Program-made: the position numbers and the translations under genes | Source: Bacillota bacterium | GTDB taxonomy: Bacteria > Bacillota > Negativicutes > Sporomusales > UBA7701 | NCBI GenBank assembly: GCA_023415775.1 | Contig: JAEZJM010000003.1 | Location: 1-64,000, forward strand | DNA length: 64,000 nt | Direction: 5' to 3' | Shown: positions 50,194-59,848 of the stretch, one piece after another | Layout of the letters: every line of letters starts with the position of its first letter | Position numbering within the stretch: position 1 is the first letter of the stretch | Notes under the pieces: generated by a model | Databases searched by the model: none | What the model was told of the DNA's origin: nothing | What the model saw: the letters and a program-made list of their open reading frames with translations, nothing else

Positions 50194-51726
50194 ATGTCTA
50201 AATCTATCATGCTTCAAGGCACCAGCTCCCACGTCGGCAAATCCATCCTCGCCACCGCCCTGTGCCGGATCTTCCGCCAGGACGGGCACCGCGTCGCGCC
50301 CTTCAAGGCCCAGAACATGGCCCTCAATTCCTATGTCACCAAAAGCGGCGGCGAGATGGGCCGTGCCCAGGTTGCCCAGGCCGAGGCCGCCGGGCTCGAG
50401 CCGGCCGTCGAAATGAACCCCGTTCTCCTCAAACCGACCGGCAACGCCTCCTCCCAGGTCGTCGTCCTCGGCCGCCCGGTCGGCAACATGTCGGCCAGCC
50501 AGTATCACGCCGGCTACAGCCGCGAGCTCCTCACCGTCGTCGAAAAGTCGCTGCGCTCCCTCCAGGCCGCCTACGACGTCGTCGTCATCGAAGGCGCGGG
50601 CAGCCCGGCCGAAGTAAACCTTAAAGCCAACGACATCGTCAACATGCGGATCGCCAAGCTGGCCCCGGCCTCCGTGCTGCTCATCGCCGACATCGACCGC
50701 GGCGGGGCGCTGGCCTCCATCGTCGGCACCCTTGAATTATTGGAGCCCGACGAGCGCGACCTCGTCAAAGGCATCATCATCAACAAATTCCGCGGCGACA
50801 TCGCCCTCCTCCGGCCGGCGGTCGACTTCCTCGCCGCCAGGACCGGCAAACCCGTCGTCGGCGTCATCCCGCACCTCGAAGACCTCGGCATCGACGACGA
50901 GGACTCCGTCTCCCTCGACGACAAGCGGGCAGGGGAGGGGAGAGGGCAGGCCGACATAGACATCGCCGTACTCCGTCTGCCGAAAATCTCCAACTTCACC
51001 GACTTCACCGCCTTCGCCGGCGAACCGGGTGTCGCCGTACGCTACGTTTCCGCCGGTCAGCAGCTCGGCGCCCCCGACCTCGTCATCCTCCCCGGCAGCA
51101 AGAACACCACCGAAGACCTCCTGTGGCTGCGCGCCCAGGGCTTCGACCGCGACATCGCCCGCCTCGCCGCCGCCGGCGCTCCCGTCGTCGGCATCTGCGG
51201 CGGCTACCAGATGCTCGGCCGCGAAGTCCGCGACCCAGACCACACCGAATCGTCCTGCGACCGGGTCGACGGCCTCGGCCTATTGGACGCTGTCACCACC
51301 TTCGCCGCCGACAAGATAACCCACCAGGTCACCGCCGACTGCGAAGCCATATCCTTCCTCGGCCTCGGCTTCACCGCCCGCGACCTCGCCGGCTACGAAA
51401 TCCACATGGGCCGCACCGAGTTCCTCACCCCCGCCACCCCCGCCTTCACCATCACCGCCCGTTCCGGCGGCCCCGTCTGCGAGTGCGACGGCGCGGTCCG
51501 CGACGACGGCCTCGTCATGGGCACCTACATCCACGGCATTTTCGACAACGACGCCTTCCGGCGGGCGGTTATCGGCGCCCTCCGCGCCCGCAAGGGCCTC
51601 GCCCCCCTGGCGGCCGGCACCGACACCCGCAGCCAAAAGGAACGCAGCTACGACCGCCTCGCCGCCCACGTCCGCGCCCACCTCGACATGGACCTAATCT
51701 ACCGCATTCTCGGTGCCCCATGCTGA
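50194..51726 (+). CDS. cbiP: Cobyric acid synthase
   Basis: A 510-residue glutamine-dependent amidase that amidates side chains b, d, e and g. MLQGTSSHVGKS at the N-terminus, FKAQNMALNSYVT and the glutamine amidotransferase Cys in GICGGYQMLG (near residue 334) are all present. It overlaps the cbiB start by seven bases. Confidence 0.93.
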   Translation: MSKSIMLQGTSSHVGKSILATALCRIFRQDGHRVAPFKAQNMALNSYVTKSGGEMGRAQVAQAEAAGLEPAVEMNPVLLKPTGNASSQVVVLGRPVGNMSASQYHAGYSRELLTVVEKSLRSLQAAYDVVVIEGAGSPAEVNLKANDIVNMRIAKLAPASVLLIADIDRGGALASIVGTLELLEPDERDLVKGIIINKFRGDIALLRPAVDFLAARTGKPVVGVIPHLEDLGIDDEDSVSLDDKRAGEGRGQADIDIAVLRLPKISNFTDFTAFAGEPGVAVRYVSAGQQLGAPDLVILPGSKNTTEDLLWLRAQGFDRDIARLAAAGAPVVGICGGYQMLGREVRDPDHTESSCDRVDGLGLLDAVTTFAADKITHQVTADCEAISFLGLGFTARDLAGYEIHMGRTEFLTPATPAFTITARSGGPVCECDGAVRDDGLVMGTYIHGIFDNDAFRRAVIGALRARKGLAPLAAGTDTRSQKERSYDRLAAHVRAHLDMDLIYRILGAPC

Positions 51727-52670
51727 GCACGGCCAAATACCTGCCCGGCCTCGCCCTCGTCCTCGACACCCTCATCGGCGACCCGCGGACCGGCTGGCAC
51801 CCCGTCGTCCTCATCGGCAACCTCATCGCCGCCCTCGAAAAACGGCTCCTCAACCCTGCCGCCGCGCCGGGCGCAAAGCGCCTCGCCGGCCTTGTCCTCG
51901 TCCTCGCCGTCCTCACCGTCAGTTTTACTGTTTCCTGGCTGGCGCTGGCCGCCCTAGCCGCCCTTCATCCCCTGGCCGCCCTCGGCGGCGGCGCTCTCCT
52001 GCTGGCCTTCGCCATCACGCCCCGCAGCCTCGCCGAAGCCGGCCGGGAGATCCAAGCCCTCCTGGAGGCCGGCGACCTCGACGAGGCCCGCCGCAAGGTG
52101 GGCTGGATCGTCGGCCGCGACACCGCCGCCCTCGACACAGCCGAAATAACCCGCGCCACCGTCGAAACGGTCGCCGAAAACATCACCGACGGCATCATCG
52201 CCCCGCTCTTCTACGCCGCCCTCGGCGGCGCGCCGCTCGCCATTCTCTACCGCGCCGTCAACACCCTCGACTCGATGGTCGGCTACAAAAATGACAAATA
52301 TCGCGACTTCGGCCTGGTTGCCGCCAGGACCGACGACGTGTTCAACTACATCCCCGCCCGCATAACCGGCGTGCTGATAATCGCCGCCGCCTTCCTGACC
52401 GGCGGCGACGCCCGCTGCGCCGCCGGCACCATCTGGCGGGACGCCGCCAAGCATCCCAGCCCCAACAGCGGCATTCCCGAAGCCGGCGTCGCCGGGGCCC
52501 TCGGCGTCCAGCTCGGCGGGCTCAACCACTACGGCGGCGTGCCGTCGCTGCGGGCCAGGCTGGGCGAGCCGCGCCGCCAGCTTGCGCCCGGCGATATCGC
52601 CCGCACCGTCAGGATGATGTACACCGCCACCGCCCTGTTCGCCGCCGTCGTCACCGTTCTGATCGTATAG
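51720..52670 (+). CDS. cbiB: Adenosylcobinamide-phosphate synthase
   Basis: A 316-residue membrane protein with about five spans. LDTLIGDPRTGWHPV at the N-terminus, NITDGIIAPLFYAALGG and NTLDSMVGYKND are the CbiB marks. It joins the aminopropanol arm to cobyric acid at the membrane. The ATG overlaps the cbiP stop; a longer frame lies in cbiP. Confidence 0.92.
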   Translation: MLSTAKYLPGLALVLDTLIGDPRTGWHPVVLIGNLIAALEKRLLNPAAAPGAKRLAGLVLVLAVLTVSFTVSWLALAALAALHPLAALGGGALLLAFAITPRSLAEAGREIQALLEAGDLDEARRKVGWIVGRDTAALDTAEITRATVETVAENITDGIIAPLFYAALGGAPLAILYRAVNTLDSMVGYKNDKYRDFGLVAARTDDVFNYIPARITGVLIIAAAFLTGGDARCAAGTIWRDAAKHPSPNSGIPEAGVAGALGVQLGGLNHYGGVPSLRARLGEPRRQLAPGDIARTVRMMYTATALFAAVVTVLIV

Positions 52671-52710
52671 AATCACCGCAAGAGGAGACCGGCGATCCGC
52701 CGGGCAAACT

Positions 52711-53481
52711 ATGGACAAATTTCTCACCGCCCTGCAGTTTCTCACCCGCATCCGACTCGTCCGCCAGGACGCCGTCGCGCCGGAAACCTTCGGCGCCTCC
52801 GCCAGGTACTTCCCCCTCGTCGGGGCGGTCATCGGCGCCCTCCTCGCCGTCTTCTGCCGCTTAGCCGACCCCGTTCTGCCCATCCACGCCCTTGCGGCCG
52901 CCCTCATCGTCCTTGAGCTCTACCTCACCGGCGGCCTGCACTGCGACGGCCTCATGGATAGCGCCGACGGCCTACTGTCCGGCAGATCCCGCGAACGGAT
53001 GCTGGAAATCATGAAAGACAGCAGGGTGGGAGCCCACGGCGTCATCGTTTTCGTCGCCCTCATCCTCGCCAAATGGTCGCTGCTCCTCGACCTTCTGCCC
53101 GCCGGCCCCGTGTCAGCCACCCCGCTGGCCGCCCTGTTCGCCATGCCGGTGCTCGGGCGTCTGGCCATGGTCATCGCCATCACGTCATATCCTTACGCCC
53201 GTCCCGAAGGGATCGGCAAAGCCTTCGCCGTCTACGCCGGCCGACCGGCTCTCTATATCGCCGCCGTCACCGCCGCCCTGCTCGTCGTCCCCCTCGGGCC
53301 CGCCGCGCTCGTCGCCCTAGCCGCGGCCGTCCTTTTCGCCGTCGCCTTCAGCCGCTACGCCACCCGGGCGCTCGGCGGCCTCACCGGCGACATCTACGGG
53401 GCTGTCACCGAACTTACCGAAGTTGTCGTACTATTTATTTTTGTAATAGCCTGGGACTGGAACAAGATTTTCTGGCAATAA
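52711..53481 (+). CDS. cobS: Adenosylcobinamide-GDP ribazoletransferase
   Basis: A 256-residue membrane protein with six or so spans, joining the nucleotide loop to adenosylcobinamide-GDP. ALQFLTRIRL at the N-terminus and GLHCDGLMDSADGLLSG (acidic motif near residues 71-87) plus DSRVGAHGV are typical. CobT, which makes the alpha-ribazole phosphate, is not in the window. Confidence 0.92.
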   Translation: MDKFLTALQFLTRIRLVRQDAVAPETFGASARYFPLVGAVIGALLAVFCRLADPVLPIHALAAALIVLELYLTGGLHCDGLMDSADGLLSGRSRERMLEIMKDSRVGAHGVIVFVALILAKWSLLLDLLPAGPVSATPLAALFAMPVLGRLAMVIAITSYPYARPEGIGKAFAVYAGRPALYIAAVTAALLVVPLGPAALVALAAAVLFAVAFSRYATRALGGLTGDIYGAVTELTEVVVLFIFVIAWDWNKIFWQ

Positions 53482-53528
53482 AATTCGCGCGCTGCCGAGT
53501 CGCGGCGTATGCAACAGGGGAATAATCT

Positions 53529-54413
53529 ATGATGACAGCAACCGTCCGCGCTCCCGGTACGTGCGGCGAACTCGTCCAGGGCACCCTGGACGGCGGCAAC
53601 TTCCTCATAACCTGCCCGGTCGACCTCTACGCCGAGGTCGCCGTCACCCCCGGCGCCGCCGGACCGTCGGCCGCCGGCGAAAAAACCGTCGCCGCCGTCA
53701 TCAGGACGTGGGAATATATCGGTGTCGCCCGACAACCCTTCACCGTCGCCGCCACCTCCGACCTGCCTCAGGGTAAAGGCATGGCCTCGTCGAGCGCCGA
53801 CATTGCCGCCGCCTGCCAGGCAGCCGCCCTTGTCGTCGGCCGGCGTCTCACCGCCGACGAAATCGCCGACATCGCCCTCGCCATCGAGCCGACCGACGGC
53901 ATCTTCTTCCCCGGCATCGTCCTGTTCGACCATGTCCGCGGCCTTACCCGCCGCCCCCTCGGCAGTCCGCCGCCCATGAGCGTCCTTGTTTTCGACGCCG
54001 GCGGCCGCATCGACACCGTCGAATTCAACCGGCGCACCGACCTGGCCGTCCTCAACGCCGCCAAGGAACACGAAGTCCGCCGGGCAGTCGACCTCGTCAG
54101 CCGCGGCCTCGCCGCCGGCGATTGCGCCCTCATCGGCCAGGCCGCCACCATCAGCGCCCTTGCCAACCAGGCCATCCTCGCCAAACCCGCGCTCCCCGAC
54201 GTCATCGCCATCGCCCACCGCCACGGGGCGGTCGGCGTAAACACCGCCCACAGCGGCACCGTTCTCGGCATCCTCTTTCCCGGCCGGCCCGCGCCTGCCG
54301 TGGCGGACGCCTGCCGGGCCGACGTCGTCCGGGTCTGTCCCGCGCTCCGGTTCCTGCGCCTGACCAGCCTTATCCCCGGCGGGCTCACCGTCAAAGAGGA
54401 GGGAAGCCGATGA
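53529..54413 (+). CDS. pduX: PduX-type L-threonine kinase (GHMP family)
   Basis: A 294-residue GHMP kinase. APGTCGELVQG at residues 8-18 and the ATP-loop DLPQGKGMASSSADIAA are the key motifs. It phosphorylates L-threonine, whose product CobD (next gene) decarboxylates to the aminopropanol phosphate. Tandem codons ATGATG at the start leave a one-codon doubt. It overlaps cobD by four bases. Confidence 0.88.
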   Translation: MMTATVRAPGTCGELVQGTLDGGNFLITCPVDLYAEVAVTPGAAGPSAAGEKTVAAVIRTWEYIGVARQPFTVAATSDLPQGKGMASSSADIAAACQAAALVVGRRLTADEIADIALAIEPTDGIFFPGIVLFDHVRGLTRRPLGSPPPMSVLVFDAGGRIDTVEFNRRTDLAVLNAAKEHEVRRAVDLVSRGLAAGDCALIGQAATISALANQAILAKPALPDVIAIAHRHGAVGVNTAHSGTVLGILFPGRPAPAVADACRADVVRVCPALRFLRLTSLIPGGLTVKEEGSR

Positions 54414-55507
54414 AAACCCCCGGCCCATTCGAACACGGTGGCAACATCTACGCAGTCTCCCGTCTTACCGGCGCCGCCCCCGGCCAACTGCTCGACTACA
54501 GCGCCAACATCAACCCCCTTGGCCTCTCCGCGGTTGTGCGGGACGCCGTTCAGGCCGCTCTTGAAAATATCATCCACTACCCAGACGCTGCCGCTGCCGC
54601 CCTCAACGGCGCCATCAGCCGGCGGTACGGAGTAGACCCCGCCCTCATCACCTGCGGCAACGGCGCCGCCGAACTGCTCTATGTCCTCAGCCAGGTGCGC
54701 CGTCCCCGCCGCGTGCTCCTCGCCGCCCCCACCTTCAGCGAATACGAGCGGGCCGCCAGGGCCGCCGGCGCAGCTGTCAGCTATTTCCCGCTGGCGGCGG
54801 AAGACGGTTTCCGCCTCGACCCCGACGCCTTCGCGGCCCGCCTCGCCGGCTGCGACATCGCCTTCCTCTGCAACCCCAACAACCCCACCGGCCGCATCAT
54901 CGGCCGCGGCGAGGCCGAAACCGTAATCGCCGCCGCAGCCCGCAGTGGCGCCTGGGTAGTTGTCGACGAATCCTTCCTTGATTTCCTGCCCGACGCCGCC
55001 GACCACACCTGCCGGCCGCTGCTCGCCGCCTATTCCAACCTCATCATCCTTCAGTCGCTCACCAAATTCTACGCAATCCCCGGCCTCAGGCTCGGCTTCC
55101 TGCTAGCCGACCCGGCCGTAGGCGACGTCCTCGACCGCGCCAAAGACCCCTGGAACGTCAACACCCTCGCCCAGGCCGCCGGCGTAGCCGCCCTGGATGA
55201 CGACGCCTACCGGACCGCCAGCATCGCCGCCGTCGCCGCCGCCAGGGAAGAATTCGCCCTGGCCCTCGCCGCCCTTCCCGGCGTCCATCCCTTCCCGGCC
55301 TGCGCCAACTTCATTCTTGCCCGCCTCGCAGGAACGACCGCCCCCGCGCTGCGCCAGGCCATGCTCCGGGACGGCATCCTCATCCGCGACTGCAGCAACT
55401 ACCCGGGGCTGTCGCCCGCCTACATCCGCCTCGCCGTCAAGCTGCCTGACCAGAACGCCGCGCTCCTGGCCGCGCTGGGCAAAAACCTCAAGGATGGTAA
55501 CCCATGA
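54410..55507 (+). CDS. cobD: Threonine-phosphate decarboxylase
   Basis: A 365-residue PLP enzyme related to histidinol-phosphate aminotransferase. HGGNIYAVSRLTG and DYSANINPLG at the start are CobD marks; NPNNPTGR and QSLTKFYAIPGLRLGF (PLP Lys) follow. It gives (R)-1-amino-2-propanol phosphate. ATG 54410 overlaps the kinase stop; the frame from 54122 is inside that gene. Confidence 0.92.
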   Translation: MKTPGPFEHGGNIYAVSRLTGAAPGQLLDYSANINPLGLSAVVRDAVQAALENIIHYPDAAAAALNGAISRRYGVDPALITCGNGAAELLYVLSQVRRPRRVLLAAPTFSEYERAARAAGAAVSYFPLAAEDGFRLDPDAFAARLAGCDIAFLCNPNNPTGRIIGRGEAETVIAAAARSGAWVVVDESFLDFLPDAADHTCRPLLAAYSNLIILQSLTKFYAIPGLRLGFLLADPAVGDVLDRAKDPWNVNTLAQAAGVAALDDDAYRTASIAAVAAAREEFALALAALPGVHPFPACANFILARLAGTTAPALRQAMLRDGILIRDCSNYPGLSPAYIRLAVKLPDQNAALLAALGKNLKDGNP

Positions 55508-56124
55508 CGAAAATAATCCTCGTCCGTCACGGCGAAACCGTGTGGAACAAAGAACTTAAATACCAGGGCCACACCGACACCCTCCTGTCCGACGAAGGCC
55601 TCCGCCAGGCCGAACTGGTCGCCGACCGCCTCGCCAACGAGAAGATCGACGCCGTCTACGCCAGCGACCTTCGCCGCGCCTGCGTCACCGCCGAAACCAT
55701 CGCCGAACGCCATGGCCTGCCCGTCACCTGCCTGCCCGAGCTGCGCGAAATCCTCTTCGGCGAATGGGAAGGCCTCACCTACGAAGGCATCAGCGGCAGG
55801 TGGCCGGAAGAATACAACCAGCTCTTCACCCGCACCGAAGAAGTCCGCATCCCCGGCGGCGAAACATTCCGCGAACTCAAGGACCGCGCCGCAGGCGCCA
55901 TTGCCCGCCTCGTCGAGCGCCACAGCGGCCAGACCGTCGCCGTCGTCTCCCACGGGGGCACCATCCGCACCATCGTCTGCGCCGCCCTCGACATCCACCT
56001 CAACCACCTCTGGGACATCCGCCTCGACAACACCTGCGTCAGCATCATCGAATACCACAAACAGCGCTCGATACTTACGCTGCTCAACGACATCCACCAC
56101 CTGCGTCCTTCCGGTTGCCGATAA
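55504..56124 (+). CDS. cobC: Alpha-ribazole phosphatase (histidine phosphatase family)
   Basis: A 206-residue histidine phosphatase with the catalytic LVRHGETVWN at residues 6-15 and SHGGTIRTI near residue 150. At the end of a B12 operon this is most likely CobC, which removes the 5'-phosphate of alpha-ribazole (or of adenosylcobalamin 5'-phosphate). A general phosphoglycerate mutase-like role is possible. The last codons form the left arm of repeat copy 6. Confidence 0.82.
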   Translation: MTKIILVRHGETVWNKELKYQGHTDTLLSDEGLRQAELVADRLANEKIDAVYASDLRRACVTAETIAERHGLPVTCLPELREILFGEWEGLTYEGISGRWPEEYNQLFTRTEEVRIPGGETFRELKDRAAGAIARLVERHSGQTVAVVSHGGTIRTIVCAALDIHLNHLWDIRLDNTCVSIIEYHKQRSILTLLNDIHHLRPSGCR

Positions 56125-56234
56125 AGCCCCATCTGCGGCGTTGCTCCTCGGCTGCCATCCTCAACGTACGTTCGTGTACGCTTCCGGTGTCAGCCTCCGG
56201 TGCGCCTTGCATCTGGGGCTTTCTCGGCAACCTA
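56112..56234 (+). repeat. Inverted-repeat intergenic element, copy 6
   Basis: Left arm GGTTGCCGATAAAGCCCCAT (about 56113-56132), which includes the cobC stop, pairs almost perfectly with the right arm GGGGCTTTCTCGGCAACC at the far end. These arms differ from those of copies 2 and 5, yet match each other. The core is close to copy 4 (CATCTGCGGCGTTGCTCC, GTACGTTCGTGTACG). Confidence 0.8.
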
Positions 56235-56264
56235 AGTTAATCAGCGTTCAGAGCAGTGCATACG

Positions 56265-56304
56265 CACAAAAAAAATAGAGGGCCAAAGCCCTCTATTTTT
56301 TTGT
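56265..56304. terminator. Bidirectional terminator
   Basis: CACAAAAAAAATAGAGGGC pairs with GCCCTCTATTTTTTTGTG around CAAA, with A-runs and T-runs on both sides. It closes both the B12 operon and the convergent thiolase-buk-symporter operon. Confidence 0.88.
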
Positions 56305-56311
56305 GTCTCCG

Positions 56312-57712
56312 TTATGCCGTCAATTCCGCCTGCGAGCGCTTCTTCGTAAACATGCTGACGATCACAAGTGTCGCCATGCTTACGATCAGGCCGGGATAGA
56401 GCGGGTCGATCCCCTTTGGGAAGGCCAGGAACCAGACCACATTCGTCACCGGCCCCAGGAAAGCCGCCGCTATGCCTGCCGCCGGCGTCAGATAGCGGGG
56501 GAAGAACATCGCGCCCAGGAGAGGGCAGAGGATGGTGCAGCCCCGCAGGCCCATCGACAGGAAGCTCCAGCCGAGAATCAACGACCCCGCGTTGCCGGTT
56601 GCGACGAGCGTCGACAAAAGCACCACCACGACAATCGCGGCCCGCTGCACCAGCAGCGCCTCGCGCTGCTGCGCCTGCTGCCGGAAGAAGCGCTGATAGA
56701 TATCGCGCGTGAACATCGTCGAAATGCCGAACAGCAGGCCCGCCCAGCCGCCGACCGCAGTGATCAGCAGAGTCGCCAGGATGACGCCCGCCAGCACCGG
56801 CGGCAGATAACCCAGGATAAATGTCGGCAGAACCTCGCTTGAGGGAGTGGCGGGGAAGTTGGCCCTCATGAACAGCCCGACCATGATGCCGCCGATGCCG
56901 ATCGGCGGGATGAGAAGCGCCGACCACAGCGCCCCTTTGCGCGCCTCGGGGAAGCTCTTCGCGGCCGCGATCGCCTGCGCGTACGTCTGGGTCGACAGCA
57001 CCCCCACCACCAGCGAGAAGCCGCCGGCGAGATCCTTCTCGACCCCCCGGCCGAACAGCGAAAACCACGGGAATGCCGGTAAGCTCGCCTGCAGCCCCGA
57101 AATCCCGCCCATCATCGTCAGGGCGATGGCGCCGCACGAAATCATCGCCACATACAGCAGCATCAGCTTGGCCACGCCGACCAGGCCGACGCCCCACACG
57201 CCGCCGAACAGAACATAGCACAGCACGAACACGATGCCGATCGCCGCCGCCGCCATCGGGCTGATGGGGAACATTGTCGTCATCAGAGCTATGAACGCCA
57301 GTACCTGGCTGATCATGCTGAGGAACATCCCCATGGCGCCGAAAACGGTGGAAATCGGCCCGATAGGCGTGCCGTACGTCTTCACCAGATACTGGGCGAT
57401 CGTTTCGCACGAGCCCTCATAAAACCTGCGGGCCGTTCCCAGCGCCAGGGCGGCGCAGGCGATCCCGGCCCCCAGCGTGAACCACCAGGCGGAAAAACCG
57501 TATTGAAAAGCCAGCTGAGCGGTGCCGATGGTGGAAGCGCCGCTGACCAAAGTGCCCATTATCGCCCCGGCGACCACCGACCAACCGGCTTGCCGCCCGC
57601 CGGTGGCAAAATCCGAAGAGGACTTTACCTTGCTGCCGGCGTACAGCCCGACCGCAACCATCAGAATGAGCGTTGCCACGATGCCGACAATATGACCGCT
57701 TGTTAAAAGCAT
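56312..57712 (-). CDS. Sodium:solute symporter family transporter
   Basis: A 466-residue SSF (SLC5-like) protein with about thirteen spans. I start at ATG 57712, 9 nt behind AAAAGGAG; GTG 57718 is too close to the site. DFATGGRQAGWSVVAGAIMG (residues 33-52) is the conserved second-helix area. The substrate is unknown; placement behind thiolase, ptb and buk suggests a short-chain carboxylate. It is the last gene of that minus-strand operon. Confidence 0.85.
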   Translation of the reverse strand: MLLTSGHIVGIVATLILMVAVGLYAGSKVKSSSDFATGGRQAGWSVVAGAIMGTLVSGASTIGTAQLAFQYGFSAWWFTLGAGIACAALALGTARRFYEGSCETIAQYLVKTYGTPIGPISTVFGAMGMFLSMISQVLAFIALMTTMFPISPMAAAAIGIVFVLCYVLFGGVWGVGLVGVAKLMLLYVAMISCGAIALTMMGGISGLQASLPAFPWFSLFGRGVEKDLAGGFSLVVGVLSTQTYAQAIAAAKSFPEARKGALWSALLIPPIGIGGIMVGLFMRANFPATPSSEVLPTFILGYLPPVLAGVILATLLITAVGGWAGLLFGISTMFTRDIYQRFFRQQAQQREALLVQRAAIVVVVLLSTLVATGNAGSLILGWSFLSMGLRGCTILCPLLGAMFFPRYLTPAAGIAAAFLGPVTNVVWFLAFPKGIDPLYPGLIVSMATLVIVSMFTKKRSQAELTA

Positions 57713-57769
57713 CAGCACAGTCTCCTTTTATATCCTCAAGTGCAGCTACACCGGTTTGCGGTTATAAAA

Positions 57770-58849
57770 CTACGCGGGGGTGAATTCCCGGGCGCTCTCC
57801 TCGCCCCGCAGCACCCGGAGGGCGCCGTAAGCCAGCGCTTCCAGCTCGTTCTCGCCGGCGACGATCTCGACCGGGGCGATAAACTTCACCCGTTCGGTCA
57901 CCCAGCCGGTAAAAAGCTGCGAATAAGCGATCGCCCCCGTAAGGATAATGACGTCCACGGCGCCATTCACCACCGTGGCCAGCTCGCCGATAGCCTTGGC
58001 GGTCTGATAAGCCATTGCATAGTACACGTTCGCGGCGTCTTTGTCGCCCTGCTTTATTCTCGCCTCGACGTCCAGGGCGCTGTTCGTGCCGAGGTAGGCA
58101 ATCAGGCCGCCGTTGCCCCGCATGCGTTTGATCGCCGATCGTTGGTCGTGCTTGCCGGAGAAGCACAAATCTACCAACTGGCGGCAAGGCACCCTGCCGG
58201 CCCGTTCGGGCGAGAAAGCCCCTTCCTCGTCGGTGAGGACATCGATCATCCGTCCTTTGCCGATCACCGACGCCGTGATCCCGCCGCCCATGTGGGTGAC
58301 CACTATGTTCAAATCCTCCAGCCGTTTCCCCATCTTCCGGGCGACCTTCATCGACACCGCCCGCATATTCAGCACGTGGCAGGAAGCCCGCCGCGTCAAC
58401 TCCGGCACGCCCGAATACCTGGCCACGTCCTCCAGTTCGTCGACCACGACCGCGTCGTAGATGAACGCCGGAATGCCGAGCGGCTCCGCGATACTGTCGG
58501 CGATGATCGCGCCCAGATTGGAAGCGTGGTCGTCGATCGGCCGGTATGTGAGAAAATCGACCATATCCCGGGTAACCTTGTAAGCGCCGCGCTTCAGCGG
58601 CGGCAGCTTGCCGCCCCGGCCGGCCACGGCCGACAGGCTGGCGAGCGGGAAATCCTCCTCCTGCAGACAGGCCATAATCGCATCCTTGCGCATCGACAGT
58701 TGGTCCACCATCGCCGTGAAGTGCGACAACTCCTCCGCATCATGATTGACGGTCTTGCGAAGAATCTCCTTCTCGTTCTCGTACACCGCGATCTTCGTCG
58801 ATGTCGAGCCAGGATTTATCGACAATACTCTGAATATCGTTTCTGCCAC
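57770..58849 (-). CDS. buk: Butyrate kinase
   Basis: A 359-residue acetokinase-family enzyme that makes ATP and butyrate from butyryl phosphate. The N-terminal LSINPGSTSTKIAVYENE and HMGGGITASV motifs are characteristic. GTG start behind GGGGGAG. It may also act on branched or other short acyl phosphates. It lies 52 nt after ptb and 57 nt before the symporter. Confidence 0.9.
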   Translation of the reverse strand: MAETIFRVLSINPGSTSTKIAVYENEKEILRKTVNHDAEELSHFTAMVDQLSMRKDAIMACLQEEDFPLASLSAVAGRGGKLPPLKRGAYKVTRDMVDFLTYRPIDDHASNLGAIIADSIAEPLGIPAFIYDAVVVDELEDVARYSGVPELTRRASCHVLNMRAVSMKVARKMGKRLEDLNIVVTHMGGGITASVIGKGRMIDVLTDEEGAFSPERAGRVPCRQLVDLCFSGKHDQRSAIKRMRGNGGLIAYLGTNSALDVEARIKQGDKDAANVYYAMAYQTAKAIGELATVVNGAVDVIILTGAIAYSQLFTGWVTERVKFIAPVEIVAGENELEALAYGALRVLRGEESAREFTPA

Positions 58850-58901
58850 AGGCCGCTCCCCCTAAACAATTGATGCATCGACTCTTTTATTTACCGGCGG
58901 C

Positions 58902-59810
58902 TTACGCCGATGCCGCCGCAGCCAGCACGATCGGCAGATACTTGCTGCCCACCTCCGCCGCCCGCGAGGTCAGTACCAGCGGCACCTTGCCGCCGACCAC
59001 GAACCCCGCGCTGCTGGCCTCCGCCGAATACCTGAGAGCCTTCAGCAGGATATTGGCTGCCGCGATATTGGGCGCCACCATCAGGTCGACCTCGCCGCAG
59101 ACCGGGCTGTCGTAGCCCTTCAGCGCCGCCGACTCCTTGCAAATCGCCAGGTCGTAGGAAATCGGCCCTTCGATTATGCAGCGGGAAATCTCGCCTGTCT
59201 CGTTCATCTTTTTCAGCTCGGCGGCGTCCAGCGTCTCCGGCATCTTCGGGTTGACTTGCTCGATGGCCGCCAAAACCGCTACCTTCGGCGCATCGAAGCC
59301 CATGCGCAGCATAGCGTTGACGGCGTTGACCACCATGCCCTTCTTCTGCTGCAGGTCGGGATAGATATTCAGCGCCGAGTCCGTTATTCCCACCAGCTTA
59401 TGATAATTCGGGATCTGGGCGAGGGCCAGGTGCGACAACTGCGTATCGGTGCGGAAACCGCATTTTTCGTTGAGCAGATACTTCATCATCTCGCCGGTCG
59501 GGATCAGGCCCTTCATCAAGAAGTGCGCCTCGCCGGCGTTTACCAGTTCCGCCGCCTTGAAGACGACCTCTGCAGGCGTCTCGGCGTGAACCAGCGCATA
59601 GTCCGTCGGGCGTTCGCCCAGCAGCTCAAGCTGCCGGCTCATCTTCTGCTTATCCCCGACCAACAGCGCCTCCACAGCGCCGACCCTGGCCGCCTGGCAC
59701 ACCGCCTCGAGCGTATGGCTGTCTTCGGCCGCCATGACCGTGACAGTTCTTTTCCCGCCCTTACCGGCGCCTGTCTGTTCGATAAGTTGATCGAAGTTCT
59801 TATAAATCAT
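58902..59810 (-). CDS. ptb: Phosphate butyryltransferase
   Basis: A 302-residue phosphotransacylase that swaps the CoA of butyryl-CoA for phosphate. I start at ATG 59810 behind GGAG; a longer frame to 59897 overlaps the thiolase gene. MKGLIPTGEMMKYLL and the GPISYDLA area are typical of Ptb, which is shorter than Pta. With buk it completes substrate-level ATP formation. Confidence 0.88.
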   Translation of the reverse strand: MIYKNFDQLIEQTGAGKGGKRTVTVMAAEDSHTLEAVCQAARVGAVEALLVGDKQKMSRQLELLGERPTDYALVHAETPAEVVFKAAELVNAGEAHFLMKGLIPTGEMMKYLLNEKCGFRTDTQLSHLALAQIPNYHKLVGITDSALNIYPDLQQKKGMVVNAVNAMLRMGFDAPKVAVLAAIEQVNPKMPETLDAAELKKMNETGEISRCIIEGPISYDLAICKESAALKGYDSPVCGEVDLMVAPNIAAANILLKALRYSAEASSAGFVVGGKVPLVLTSRAAEVGSKYLPIVLAAAASA

Positions 59811-59848
59811 CGGCAGATTCTCCGCTTCTCTTAGATTCAGTCCGCCGG

